A stretch of DNA of 64,000 nucleotides from Dendrocalamus latiflorus (lineage: Eukaryota > Streptophyta > Magnoliopsida > Poales > Poaceae). Shown one piece after another: positions 46,608-58,144 of the stretch (position 1 is the stretch's first letter; every line of letters starts with the position of its first letter). Location of the stretch: the NCBI GenBank assembly GCA_017311315.1, contig CM029622.1:16379100-16443099 (forward strand). Direction: 5' to 3'. The notes under the pieces are model-generated. The model made no database searches and was not told the DNA's origin. It saw only the letters and a list, made by a program, of their open reading frames with translations. The position numbers and the translations under genes are program-made.

Positions 46608-46904
46608 ATAACTCCGCTCTGTAATCTGCAAAGAGAGAAACAACATGAGACTTCAAGCAGCTAGCACAAGGCAATGTAACATTCTTGAAAACTACAGCAC
46701 TTCAAAGGCAATGAAATTGATGATGAGAAGAGCCTTGGTGTGTGTTAGGAAAAGGTGATCTTTTTTTATTCTCCAGATGTAAAAAAAAAATCACCTTTTT
46801 GTGATTTTTCCGGTGTGAATTTATGTTTCATTTTACAAAATATCCGTGAAAAATAGGTTTCTTAAAAGAGTATGTATATATAGTATAAGAGTAATATAGG
46901 ATCT

Positions 46905-47373
46905 TGTTAGAATGATCTCAGGGTATTTGGCCCAACGGCCAAATGCCCCCCTCTCCCCTTGACCGCGCCCTGATCGGGGGCGCCCAGCCCAATAGGCTGG
47001 TGGGCCCCTGTCGCCAGCGCCACATAAATAGAGGTGGGGGCCGGGGCGGCATGCACGACGAGGTTCACCGTGCCGCCACAAACCCCACTGACAAACCCTA
47101 ATCCGATCTGAGAGGGGGGCACTCCAGTGACGGGAAGTCCCACCACCGCTGCCACCGGTCGCCGCCGCCAGGGAGACGACGTCACCTTCTTCCCCGACCG
47201 TCGCTGCCCGTGCGCAGACTTCACCGAGCGAACCCGCGATGGCCAACTCCTCCTCCTCTACATCTAACGGTCGGTACCCTAACCCTATGGCTCTCTCTCT
47301 CCGTGTATCACTTGAACCCGATTAGAACCCCTCTAGATCTAAACCCTAGGAGATCCTAAAGAGAGATCTAACA
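46905..47373 (+). repeat. 5' LTR of the copia element
   Basis: 469 bp, TGTTAGAATGATCTC to GAGATCTAACA. It contains 'acataaatagaggtgg', a possible TATA region. It is followed at 47375 by TGGTATCAGAGCACC, the primer-binding site complementary to initiator tRNA-Met. Confidence 0.92.
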
Positions 47374-48627
47374 TTGGTATCAGAGCACCCTAGGCGTAGA
47401 TCTTAGATGGGGAAAAGAAAAAGAAAGAAAAGAGGGGAAGGACTAGATCTAATCCTAACCCGAACCCTAACCCTAGAAAAGAAAAGACCGGGACTTACCT
47501 GGCCGTCGTCGTCGCTGGCGTGCAGGAGACCGATCGGGCCGTGGGCTCACCGGCGCTCCATGTACGGGCCACCGTCGACGCGCGGGACAGATCCGAGCGG
47601 GCGCGCTCGGAGGGGCGCCGACACGGAGCCGCTCGACGGCGGCGCGCTCCTTCTCAGGGGAGCGCGCACGCCGGCGAGAGGGCCCATGGCGGCGCCGGTC
47701 TTCTTCTCCTTCTCCGGCGGTGTGGACGTAGTCGCCGCCGCCGCCGCTGAGACCGCTCGGGCACGAGGCGAGAGAGGGGAGAGGAGGAATGAACTAGGGT
47801 TACGGGGCGTTCGCCGCGGGCGGCGGTTTTGATCAGGCGCAAACGCCGCTCAGCCGTCGGATGGCGACGGACGGCTGAGATCTTGCCGTGGTCCCTCGGG
47901 CCACTTTTGGCCCAGGCGGGGTTTGGCTTTCGCGGCCCAGGCCCAGGTTGCGGCCTGGGCGCGGGGGGAGCGAGCGGCAGCGCGCGCGGAACGGGAACCG
48001 CCGGATCGCGCCGACGCGGTGCGGTTCGCAGAAGGCCGCGGCCGCGCGGGATTGAAGCCGTTGGAATCGCATCCAACGGCTGAGACCGCACGGGGCGCGC
48101 GCGTGAGGCCGGCTGAGCGGGCCGCGCGTGGACGAGGCAGGCCGCGCGCGTTCGGCCGGGCGGGCAGGCCGCCGTGGGCCGTGGCCGGGCCGAACAGGCC
48201 GAAATGGCCATATGAACAGTAAAATCCCGAAAATAGATTTAATGATTTTTCAGAAGTATTTTTTGATGAATTTCAATGAAATTTGTTTCAAATCTCTGTA
48301 AATTTTTGCACCAACGTGTTAATTTTTTCAGAGATTAAATGTGTACAGTATAATGCTTCTGAATATTGAATTATTTTTTAGAATAATTACAGTTTCCGCT
48401 GCAAAAGTTAATGTTGATTAATTTTCATTATTAAATTCGAACCAACGGGAGAATTTAATTTTGAAAAAAAAATATAGATATAATTTCCAGAGATTTATGA
48501 TATTGTTATTTTCTAACCAACGTTGATAATAACAGTATTATAATTTTTTTAATTGATGATTTTATGCATTATTTCTATTTCTGCCCAACGGTGATGTAGA
48601 TTTAATGTATAGATAAAATTGATATAA
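47374..48627 (+). other. Long GC-rich leader of the copia element
   Basis: From the primer-binding site to the gag start. A GC-rich part (47500-48220) gives long spurious frames on both strands. The AT-rich remainder has 'accaacg' words repeated at 48310, 48440, 48520, 48590 and 48645. No gene is seen. Confidence 0.6.
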
Positions 48628-49650
48628 TTGTATGTCGTATTTTTGACCAACGTTGGAAATAAGGCATATAATTTTGCTACTACGTTCTCACTTTATTTGA
48701 ACTATTTTTCAGGCGGATACAACTTGATTGGTTGTATCAGAGAGATCCCCACTCTCAAAGGAGATAATTATGGAGAGTGGACGAAAAAGATAGACTTAGC
48801 GTTTATCTTAGCTGAGGTGGACTGGGTCCTCACTACAGCACGTCCCACTGAGCCTATGGCACCGGTGAGGGATCAAAATGAGGATGATACTGCTTGGCAG
48901 AAAAGACAGAGGGATCATGCTCCCTTACAGATGTCTTATGACCTTGAGCATAAGAAATGGACCACAGCCAACAAGAAATGTATGGCTGTGATAAAGAACA
49001 CGATTGAGCCTGCAATTGTGGGCTCAATCGCAGAGTGACACTGTCACAGAGTACCTTGATAAAATAAAGAGTCAGTTCACTGGCTCTTCAAAGACTTATG
49101 CTACACAGCTGATTAAGCAGCTTGTGACAGAAAGGTACTCTGGTAATGGCAGTGGCATAAGAGAGCACATACTAAGGATGAGCAACTTGGCATCCAAGCT
49201 TAAACCAATGGATTTGGCTCTCAAGGATGAGTTCCTTATTCATTTGGTTTTTGCTTCCTTGCCGAAAGAGTTTGACACTTTTGTTGTCAACTACAATATG
49301 CAGCCCGAGAAATGGGACTTGGAAAAGTGCATAGCTATGTGTGTGCAAGAGGAGGAAAGAATTAAATCCTCACATGGTGGTTCTATCAACTATGTGAAGG
49401 ATAACAAGAAAAAGAACTTCAACAGTAACTCTTTCTCAAAGAACAAGGGAAAAGCCTCTGTCCATCAGTTTCAACAGAATAAGTTTGCTGTAGACAAAGA
49501 TCAATGTCTTCACTGCAAGAAGACATGACACTACAAGAAGAACTGTCCTGATTACTTAAAGATGATAATGGCAAAGAAAGGGATTCCGTTCGACGAGGAC
49601 TACGCAAAGAAAAGAAAGATGCATTAAAGTCGCAAATGGAGTCCAAGCTG
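48628..49650 (+). pseudogene. copia gag, with frameshift and nonsense codon
   Basis: The capsid-type region starts with IPTLKGDNYGEWTKKIDLA and VLTTARPTEPM, and ends at a TGA at 49036-49038 after GSIAE. The next frame continues YLDKIKSQFTGSSKTYATQL, MSNLASKLKPMDLALKDEFL and KSSHGGSINYVKDN. It ends at a TGA (49526-49528) inside the zinc knuckle CLHCKKT*HYKKNC. Thus there is one frame slip near 49033 and one stop in the nucleic-acid-binding CCHC motif. The product would be truncated. Confidence 0.85.
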
Positions 49651-49654
49651 AAAT

Positions 49655-51269
49655 TGAAGCCGTTGGCGATCTTTCATTAGAGCTAGCTGATGGCTTCATT
49701 CTTTTACTTAGAGATGTTCTTTATGTACCCTCTTTACAGAGAAATGATTAGTGTTTCAAATTTGGACAATGATGGTTATGATTGTCACTTTGGAAATGGC
49801 AAATGTGAAATAATGTTTAATGATAAATGCATTGGTCTTGCCATCAAACAAGACGAGCTTTATTTATTGTCATTTCGTGAAAATGTGAATTCCGTATGTG
49901 ATGTGAATGAGCGTATATCCTCGCCTGTGAATGCGAACAGAAAACGAAAGAGAACTCATAATGAATCGTCGAAATTATGGCACTGTCGTTTAGGCCATAT
50001 TTCGAGGGGGGAATAGAAAGACTAGTTAAAAATAAAATTCTTCCTCTATTAGAGTTCTCAGACCTAGAACAATGCAGAGAATGCATTAAAGGAAAATATG
50101 TAAAGAAAATTAAGAAAGACGCCAAAAAAAGCACAGGAGTTCTACAAATTATTCACACAGACATTTGTGGTCCTTTTCCTGTGAAAAGTGTGGATGGTTA
50201 TGACTCGTTCATAACATTCACAGATGATTACTCCCATTTTGGATATATTTATCCAATCAAAGAAAGAAATGAATCCTTGGATAAATTCAAGATATTTAAG
50301 GCTGAAGTTGAAAACCAACACGATTTAAAGATTAAGATAGTCCAATCTGATCGTGCGGGGGAGTACTACGGTCGACATACCCCATATGGACAAGTTCCTG
50401 GACCTTTTGCAAGGTTTTTACAGGAAAATGGCATAGTGGCCCAGTATTCTACACCGGGCGAACCTTAGCAAAATGGAGTAGCTGAAAGACGCAACCGTAC
50501 CCTGATGGATATGGTGCGAAGCATGATGAGCTATTCCACACTCCCATTGAGTTTATGGATGGAGGCGTTGAAAACCGCCATTCATATTCTCAACAGAGTG
50601 CCTAGTAAGTCGGTGCCCAAAACACCGTACGAGTTGTGGACAGGAAGAGTTCCCTCACTAAATCACTTACGTGTGTGGGGGAGTCCTGCTGAGGCTAAAG
50701 TATTTAACCCAAACCTTGGGAAGCTTGATCCCAAAACAGTGAGTTGCCATTTCATTGGCTACCCTGAAAAGTCAAAAGGTTTTCGTTTCTACTGCCCAGA
50801 CAGATATACAAAGTTTGTAGAAACGAGACACGCTGTCTTCTTAGAGGATGAAATGATGAGAGGAAGCATGGTAGCTCGAGAGATTGACCTTGAAGAGAAG
50901 CGGGCGTATGCGCCCACTCCGATGATTCAAGAGCCATTCTTCACACTACCTGCTGTCGCTGCACCGACGATGCAAAACACTGTGGTGCCAGCACCTGTTA
51001 TTGTTCCTCCTGTGGCAACAATGAATGAGAATGAGGAACCTGTTCTTCAGAATTCTATAGAACCCATTGCCACAGATGAGGGGGAGCAACAGCAGCCTCA
51101 AACAGAAAATGTACCAAATGAGGAGGCCCCGAGGAGGTCTCAAAGAGTAAGAAGATCAGCTATTTCTGATGATTATCAGATTTATCATACAGAGGAATTT
51201 CAAATGGAGGATGATCCCATCTCATTTGAAGAAGCCATGAGAAGCGAAAATTCTTCAAAAATGGCTTGA
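49655..51269 (+). pseudogene. copia protease remnant and integrase
   Basis: The protease part lacks its catalytic D-S/T-G stretch. After the gag tail the sequence resumes at DVLYVPSLQRN-like residues, so the active-site segment seems deleted. The GAG_pre-integrase domain (LWHCRLGHISRG, 49975-50010) is followed, after a frame slip, by the integrase core. Asp is in HTDICGPF and Asp in QSDRAGEYYG; the Glu region is in QNGVAERRNRTL. A TAG at 50466-50468 splits the core just before it. The C-terminal part (YELWTGRVPSLNHLRVWG) runs to a frame slip near 51255, at a poly-A run. The integrase is inactive. Confidence 0.82.
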
Positions 51270-51273
51270 GGCC

Positions 51274-52779
51274 ATGGAAGAGGAAATGAGGTCCATGAAG
51301 GCTAATAAAGTCTGGGACATGGAAATTATTCCTAAAGGAGCCAAAACAGTAGGCTGTAAATGGGTCTACAAGACAAAGCTTGACTCCCAAGGGAATGTAG
51401 AAAGATACAAAGCGCGACTTGTGGCAAAAGGCTTTACGCAAAGAGAAGGGATTGATTACAATGAGACTTTTTCTCCAGTCTCATGTAAAGATTCCTTCAG
51501 AATCATAATGACACTAGTAGCACATTATGATTTAGAGTTACATCATATGGATGTAAAGACGGCATTTCTTAATGGGGATTTGGAGGAAAATGTTTACATG
51601 GCACAACCGAAAGGTTTTGTCGTGGAAGGAAATGAAAGAATGGGATGCCGCCTAAAGAAATCGATTTATGGGTTAAAGCAAACTTCAAGACAGTGGTACT
51701 TGAAGTTTGACAGTACAATAAGAAAATTTGGGTTTAAAGAGAATGTAGAGGACAACTGTGTTTATGCAAAGTTTAAAGATGGGAAGTTTATCTTCCTAAT
51801 CCTGTATGTGGATGATATCCTACTAGCTAGTAGTGATGTCAGTTTGCTACTGGAGACAAAGAAGTTTTTGTCCTCAAACTTTGATATGAAAGATCTTGGT
51901 GAAGATTCGTTCATTCTAGGGATCGAAATTCACCGGAATAGAAACAAAGGGATATTGGGACTGTCACAAAAGGCATACATAGAGAAAGTCTTAAAGAAAT
52001 TTGGTATGCATAAATGTAGTCCTTCACCTGCACCTATAGTCAAGGGCGATAGATATGGGGATTTTCAATGCCCCAGGAACCAGTACGAGCTCGATCAAAT
52101 GAAATCGGTTCCATATGCTTCAGCTGTCGGAAGCTTGCAGTATGCTCAAGTGTGTACGCGCCCTGACTTAGCGTTTGTTACCGGGTTACTTGGCAGATTC
52201 CAGAGCAATCCTGGAATAGAACATTGGAAATTGATAAAGAAAGTCTTGCATTATTTGCAAGGAACAAAAGGCCTCATGATGACATACAGAAGATCAGATT
52301 CACTCCATATAGTGGGGTATACAGATTCTGATTATGCGGGAGATGATAGAAAGTCAACATCCGGATATGTGTTCACTCTCGCTGGAGGAGCTATATCGTG
52401 GAAAAGCTCAAAGCAAACCGTCACTACATCGTCCACAATGTATGCCGAGTTTGTAGCATGTTATGAGGCTACGGGGCAGGTGAACTGGCTAAAGAAGTTC
52501 ATACCCGGTTTAAAAGTGGTTGACGACATCAATAGACCACTTAAGTTGTACTGCGATAATGAACCCGCAGTAATGTATGCCCACAACAACAAGTCAAGTG
52601 GTGCTGCCAAACACATTGACATAAAGTATTATGTTGTGAAAGATAAAGTTCGGGATCAAATTATAAGTCTTGAGCATATAAGTACCGCAAAGATATTAGC
52701 GGATCCGCTTACTAAAGGCTTACCACCCAACGTGTTCAGAGAACATATAGCCGGCATGGGTTTAAGGGAAAGCCTATGA
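51274..52779 (+). CDS. copia reverse transcriptase-RNase H, open frame of 501 residues
   Basis: Largest intact piece of the pol gene; it would normally be part of a polyprotein, so the first ATG is not a true start. Reverse transcriptase motifs: CKWVYKTKLDSQGNVERYKA, LVAKGFTQREGIDYNETFSP, DVKTAFLNGDLEENVYM, KKSIYGLKQTSRQWY and the catalytic LYVDDILLA (residues about 178-186). RNase H follows with acidic residues in YTDSDYAGD, AEFVACYEA and YCDNEPAVM, and the typical end GGAISWKSSKQTVTTSSTM...DPLTKGLP. All catalytic residues are present. It lacks an in-frame link to integrase, so expression from this copy is doubtful. Confidence 0.85.
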   Translation: MEEEMRSMKANKVWDMEIIPKGAKTVGCKWVYKTKLDSQGNVERYKARLVAKGFTQREGIDYNETFSPVSCKDSFRIIMTLVAHYDLELHHMDVKTAFLNGDLEENVYMAQPKGFVVEGNERMGCRLKKSIYGLKQTSRQWYLKFDSTIRKFGFKENVEDNCVYAKFKDGKFIFLILYVDDILLASSDVSLLLETKKFLSSNFDMKDLGEDSFILGIEIHRNRNKGILGLSQKAYIEKVLKKFGMHKCSPSPAPIVKGDRYGDFQCPRNQYELDQMKSVPYASAVGSLQYAQVCTRPDLAFVTGLLGRFQSNPGIEHWKLIKKVLHYLQGTKGLMMTYRRSDSLHIVGYTDSDYAGDDRKSTSGYVFTLAGGAISWKSSKQTVTTSSTMYAEFVACYEATGQVNWLKKFIPGLKVVDDINRPLKLYCDNEPAVMYAHNNKSSGAAKHIDIKYYVVKDKVRDQIISLEHISTAKILADPLTKGLPPNVFREHIAGMGLRESL

Positions 52780-52955
52780 TTCCTGGACTAAAAGATGGCC
52801 CAAAAGATTAAAGTAACTATTTCAGAACAGAGAGGTGTATTGTAGCTGTTGAATCTATCGGCGATTGACCGTGACGATGAGACATGTTCTATGCACTAAT
52901 CTGTTATGGAATGTGTAAAGGCAAAAGTAATTAAAGATAAAGCATAGATTGAGAT

Positions 52956-52967
52956 CAAGGGGGAGAA
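52956..52967 (+). promoter_or_regulatory. Polypurine tract of the copia element
   Basis: caagggggagaa directly before the 3' LTR, the expected plus-strand priming site. Confidence 0.8.
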
Positions 52968-53435
52968 TGTTAGAATGATCTCAGGGCATTTGGCCCAACG
53001 GCCAAATGCCCCCCTCTCCCCTTGACCGCGCCCTGATCGGGGGCGCCCAGCCCAATAGGCTGGTGGGCCCCTGTCGCCAACGCCACATAAATAGAGGTGG
53101 GGGCCGGGGAAGCACGCACGACGAGGTTCACCGTGCCGCCACAAACCCCACCGATAAACCCTAATCCGATCTGAGAGGGGGCGCTCCAACGACGGGAAGT
53201 CCCACCACCGCTGCCACCGGTCGCCGCCGCCAGGGAGACGACGTCACCTTCTTCCCCGACCGTCGCTGCCGTGCGCAGACTTCACCGAGCGAACCCGCGA
53301 TGGCCAACTCCTCCTCCTCTACATCTGACGGTCGGTACCCCTAACCCTATGGCTCTCTCTCTCCGTGTATCACTTGAACCCGATTAGAACCCCTCTAGAT
53401 CTAAACCCTAGGAGATCCTAAAGAGAGATCTAACA
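52968..53435 (+). repeat. 3' LTR of the copia element
   Basis: 468 bp, same ends as the 5' LTR. Differences include 'gggcattt' for 'gggtattt', 'ggggaagcacgc' for 'ggggcggcatgc', and a few one-base gaps. Confidence 0.92.
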
Positions 53436-53961
53436 GATCTATCTACCTATCATTCGCATGTATCTTTGAAAAAATCAGTCATTTTTTTTGGACCAACCAT
53501 CAGGTCCAGATCCCCATCCCTCTTTACCCCCACCTGGCCCGTACCCAACGACACACACATTCAAGATCCCCATCTCTCTCACACCTGCCGCCACCCCTAC
53601 CTCCACCTCGCGTGCTGTCGCCCTCCACCTTGCTGGCATCAACCCCAGCGTTGTTGCGCCCTCCGCTGCCATTGCTACCTCCCGAAGCGGCCACCGTTGC
53701 TGAGGGGGGAGGCGCTGCCCCGTTGCTCCTGCTCCGCCCTTCTTCCCCGAGACGCCGTCGCATCTGCCACCCCCGACCGTCTCCCACTGCCCCGCATGAA
53801 TCCTAACTTGCCACTCGCCACCCTGACAGTGTTGTCACAAATGATGGGGCCAACTAGGTTCGAGTGCCAATCTGACACCAAGTTTCTTTCCGACAATGTG
53901 CACTGTCAGAAAACAAATAAACCACATCAACGCTGACAAAAGCAAATCATATAGCCGACAG
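53436..53961. other. Shared unit sequence downstream of SCPL copy 2
   Basis: Matches 11753-11893 and then 28304-28690, showing that 11895-28303 is a unit 1-specific insertion. It is C-rich with no recognised gene. Confidence 0.7.
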
Positions 53962-54259
53962 TGTTGAAGTTATCCGAATTTCGTCGTCTCCTACCAGACG
54001 TGGTATGACAGGTGTTTGAGCCATGCGTAAGTTGTATCAATCTGTAGCAACCAATTCTGATTCGGTTTTCTCTCTGTATGAGACTTATTTCCCTCGCTCT
54101 ATATATATACTCCAGTAGTCTATAAGAAAAGAAAGCGCTTCATTGTAATCTCTCTTCATTATAGTTATTTGTCTTCAAGCGTCCGTGGTTTTTCCCGCAA
54201 GAATTTTTCATGTGAAATTCATATCTCTTGTCCCATTTTTTGTGCATTATTTTGCAACA
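53962..54259 (+). repeat. Old solo-type LTR with adjacent primer-binding site (unit 2)
   Basis: TGTTGAAGTTATCC to TTTTGCAACA, then 'agtggtatcagatc', close to a tRNA-Met-type primer-binding site. Only about 40 bp of internal sequence remain before the hAT-like element starts. The unit 1 copy is truncated. Confidence 0.6.
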
Positions 54260-54306
54260 AGTGGTATCAGATCTTTAGGTTTAAGATCAAAGCCGCTGCC
54301 CGGAAG

Positions 54307-55913
54307 TAGGGCTGGACAAAAAGCTCGAGGCTCGCAAGCCACTCAGGCTCATAGGCGGCGTGAGCTTGCAGCACCACTCAGCGAGCCAAGCTGCTGTCTA
54401 AGCTCGGCTCAGAAACGAGCTAGGCCCGAGTCGCTCACGAGCGGCTTGGGCTCTCGAACGAGCCAAGGCTCTAGATGCACTGCACATGATACATCAGCAC
54501 ATGCGCACAAGCGCAAGCTAGATCTTTTCTCCGTGCCCCCATCTGCAAGCCTTTGCTGTCGATTTGCCGCCGTCGCTCTTGCCCCCCTGTGCGCGCTGCC
54601 ACCACTCTTTCTCTCCCCCTCCCCTGCCTGTGTGCCGCCACCACCCCCAGATCTCCCCCGATTCGCCCTTGGCCTCCAAATCTATCTCGATCCATCGGTG
54701 CCCCCACATCTCTCCGGGTCTGGCGGCTGGTGCACCTGACCCCACATGTTTGGAGGCAGATGAGTCCACATGAGGGAGAAGAGGAGGAGCAAAATCTCCC
54801 CCGCCAACCTCCTTCCCCCGTCTCTCTTGCCTTGTCCGACCTAATTCGCCATGGATACCCCCTACGGAGGTCAGCACCGCCCCCACCCCCAGTTTCCCTG
54901 TGATTCTCTGGTGTTTTTCGGTGCTTTTTGGGTGTCCATGGCTGCGCAGCGATGCACTACCTCGATTTGTTTAATTCGACATCTAATTTGGAATTCAAGC
55001 GATGCAGATTGGGTAATTGCATGCTCTGCGGTGGGATTCGTGGGTGCTTCTTGGTTGGGAGTATAGGGGTTCGCATGCAATTGCGCAGTGTTCATCTCTC
55101 CAATCCGAGATTTTAGCCTTTTTGAGGGGAGGGTTTATGTGTGCGATACATTTCTTAGCGCTTTATACTATTTTAATAATTGATTAGTGGTTGTTGCCGA
55201 TGTGTGGTTCTACCGGTGGTGGAGTCGAAGGCACTAGTGTCAGATTCGATGTTGCATGCGGTGATGGCTACTCGCATTGCCTCCTTTCTCCTGTAGGGAG
55301 GTGCCACTATGATCGGTCAAAGCAATCAGATGCTATCCATGCATATTAGTATTTTGTAGACAACCAAATGTATGTTAACTCCCCATCATAATGATCTTGG
55401 TTTAACTTATATTTACTCTTTGGCGCACCTACAAGAAATATACTTGTGGAAAAATATTACCTTTCTAACAATTGCTGATATATTACATGCTCTAAATAAC
55501 AACAGGAAATATCATACGTGTAATTTTCATTGGTCACCGTATTTGACTCAGTGATATTTGAGGACTCGGATGGCTAGACTATTGTTCATTCTGATTTCTG
55601 ACTATGATACATGTCTTTTTAGGAAGCACTCATTCGCCATTGCTATGGTAAATGCATATGAGTAGTCTTGGACAGCATATGAGTATATTTCCTGTTGCTA
55701 TGGTAAATGTATATGGTTTCTTGGCTTTACGTCGTTTTCTTGGGATGTATACGTGTCCATGGCTGGTGCCCCATGGATTCGACTTGTGAGCTAGTTCAAG
55801 CCGGCTCGAGCTAGAAAACGAATCAAACCGAGTTAGGTTTTTAACTTGTTCTTTGAACAAGCTGAGCCGGAGCTTTAGACGAGCTTGGCCAGCTCGGCTT
55901 ATTTCCGGTCCTA
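54307..55913. mobile_element. hAT-like non-autonomous element with captured gene 5' end (unit 2)
   Basis: The left end is TAGGGCTGGACAAAAAGCTC; the right end read inward is TAGGACCGGAAATAAGCC. Flanks are CCCGGAAG and CCCACGAG (CCCGCGAG in unit 1), a decayed 8-bp duplication. Subterminal GAGCTCG/GAGCC words occur at both ends, as in the elements at 39121 and 59846. The interior (54520-55120) looks like a gene leader with an ATG at 54851, a short exon (MDTPYGGQHRPHPQ) and a GTTTCC donor, followed by intron-like DNA. I do not recognise the source gene. Confidence 0.6.
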
Positions 55914-55921
55914 CCCACGAG

Positions 55922-56888
55922 AATAGCCCGCTCATTTCAGCATTAATTTCTGGCTTCTGGTCACAGCTTTTCAGCCCAACCGAGCGGGGGCTAGACTCCC
56001 GGGAAGGCCATCGCACGGTGCCAATACCGATCGTCCAGGCGCGACATCAATAAGATCAGCAGTGGAGATTGCATGCTTCGGTTTCTCCAACTTCGAGCGC
56101 CGCACGGTTTCTCCAACATCAAACCCGAGTCAGTTAATTAGTCGCTACACCGTCGATGGAGGTCTCCGTGTCAACCATCGCCGCCACAGCGACCGCCACC
56201 AATTGCCACATGATCAAGATCAACTATTACACGTGAATAAAGAATATGCATTGCAACGGCTGTTGCGTCTGGTCACCTGAATTCAAGATGCATCCTAACA
56301 TATGTATTCGACACCGCCGTCGTCGTGTGAAGCTTTTTCATCTACTCTACGTTCTTGCCGTGTCGTACGTTCTCTTAACTGCCGGGCCGTATCTGTCAAA
56401 TCGGCTACTCGACGGATTTGTCTAGAGTTGTCGAGTCCGAAGCGGAGAAAGTCGCATCCGCATCCACGACTCATCGTGTCGAGGTTTTATTATGAAGAAG
56501 CCAACTCAGATTTAAGACCATAGTCCACACGGAATCAATTCAAATCAGCAGTGCATCCAAAGCCAACATATAAGGTGACTCAGGCGTCTGTCCGCCCATC
56601 GCGAGAAGGCATCAGATTGTCGTCGAGAGCAATGAAAAATGGAAAAAAAAATAGGTGCAGCCAAAAAATATACCATGAGATACTTCAGCAGCTTCAACTC
56701 AATGATTCAACTCGCTTTGACTTCATTCCAAGCCTTAACTCCAATTCGGCATTGACCGAGACCATCCTAAGTGTCATTCCATGCTCTACCTCAGTGACTG
56801 TTTCAATGCCAGGTTTCGCCAACATCATCGCACACACTGCCTGAAGCTATGCCTTGGTATCATACTGTGTCATCCCATCGACGATCTT
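55922..56888. other. Shared unit sequence before LTR D
   Basis: Matches 30932-31602 and 32582-32747 of unit 1, without the 971-bp hAT. No gene is recognised. Confidence 0.6.
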
Positions 56889-58121
56889 TGTTAGACCATA
56901 TGGACGGTCGTGTATATGGTGATGATGAATAATTGATATTTGAGTTACTGGGAGTTTGCGTTTGTGAAAGTTTTGATCGATCGCAGTCAAAGGTTTCGAG
57001 TCCGAGTGGCTTTGATAAGTGTTCGAGTAGTTTCGAACCAGTCTGAGTGGCTTTGATCAGGGTCCGAGTAGTTTCAGACCAGTTCGAGTAGCTTTGATTA
57101 GTGTCCAAATAGTTTTGGTCTGCTCTGAGGGTTTTGATCGAAGCGATGGTAATTCCAGAGTACTTATTGTTTTTGAATACTCGATAAGCTAGCGGTCATA
57201 ATGAGTAGTCTGAGGCAGATTTTCTAAAAGCGATGGAATTTGTGGTCGTGACTGATCTGGTTGATACTGATGGATAAGGATGTGATAGAGTGTGTGAAAT
57301 AATGTCGAACAAGTTGGAAAGAACTTGTACCTGAAGAAAGTTTCTTTGATCTTTGCATATGCAGATTGACGTAGAGGCAGTCATGGTCGGTGACAAGTAC
57401 GACCGGGACTAGAATGAAGAGATCAGAGGTCCAGGTGGTCGAGGATGTCATGTGAGGTGGTCAAGCTCATGCTGGAGCACGTTAAGATCAAAGGTAGTGA
57501 TGCGTGGAGAAGCTACGAGCAGTGTTGTTCTAGAGCTTTCAACACGGAAGTTGATGAGGCTACGGGATGTGTTGTCCTGGAGGCTTCATCACATGTTGAC
57601 TTAGGAGTTATGGATGTAGTCTATAACTGAGAAGATTGGGAGTTTGAATAAAACCCGTGTTTGAATGGTTTCGAGTCGCTTGTTTTTTGGAAGAGATAAA
57701 GTTGTATGTTCGTATTTGAGGCGAGCACAGTTTGGACGTTAGCCTATAAAAGCAGGGAGAGAATATAGGTTAACATATGAGTTTTATAGAATTCTGAGAA
57801 GTTTTTGGGTTTAGTTTTTGGTTAGGGCTTTTAGGGGTGCTTGTAAGAGCACTTTACAAATCCACGAGATTCCACTAATAAAAATAGTCTTGAATTAATC
57901 TGGTTCTTAATTTACTTGAAGTGCACTATGATTGCTGGTGATTTGGATCTTGCGACCACGTTCAAAGCGATCGAGTAGAGCGATCATTCAAGCAGTCATG
58001 TGCTGGGCATTCAATCAGGTGACTGATACTCATGCAGTCGAAAGCTTCATCGATCGTCAGGAGACATCAGAAAGCGGCAACAATCATTCACCCCTCTTTA
58101 ATTGCAGTATTTGATTCTACA
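56889..58121 (+). mobile_element. LTR D (5' LTR of a truncated copia-type element, unit 2)
   Basis: 1233 bp, TGTTAGACCATATGG to TTGATTCTACA, followed by a decayed primer-binding site (agtagtatcagattaagg). It sits at the same site as LTR C, so insertion predates the unit duplication. The internal region is kept to about 61697. Confidence 0.82.
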
Positions 58122-58144
58122 AGTAGTATCAGATTAAGGTTGCA

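Larger units (their letters stand above)
46905..53435 (+). mobile_element. Full-length Ty1-copia retrotransposon downstream of SCPL copy 2
   Basis: 6531 bp with LTRs at both ends, a primer-binding site, a polypurine tract and a 5-bp duplication GATCT (46900-46904, 53436-53440). Unit 1 has the empty site near 11752. The internal order gag, integrase, reverse transcriptase, RNase H is that of Ty1-copia. gag and pol are broken in several places, so this copy is not autonomous. The LTRs differ at roughly a dozen positions by eye, so insertion is not very recent. Confidence 0.92.

Noticed and set aside
47275..47475. Telomere-like ccctaaccctaaccc words
   Set aside because: Only two or three units, within LTR and leader of the copia element, where such words are common; not a telomere or interstitial telomeric array.
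47654..48222. Long frames on both strands in GC-rich DNA
   Set aside because: Untranslated leader of the copia element between primer-binding site and gag; frames are compositional.
53810..53915. Possible microRNA hairpin (ctgacagtg ... cactgtcag)
   Set aside because: The dyad is short, with about 80 bp of unpaired sequence between the arms; no extended stem as in a miRNA precursor.
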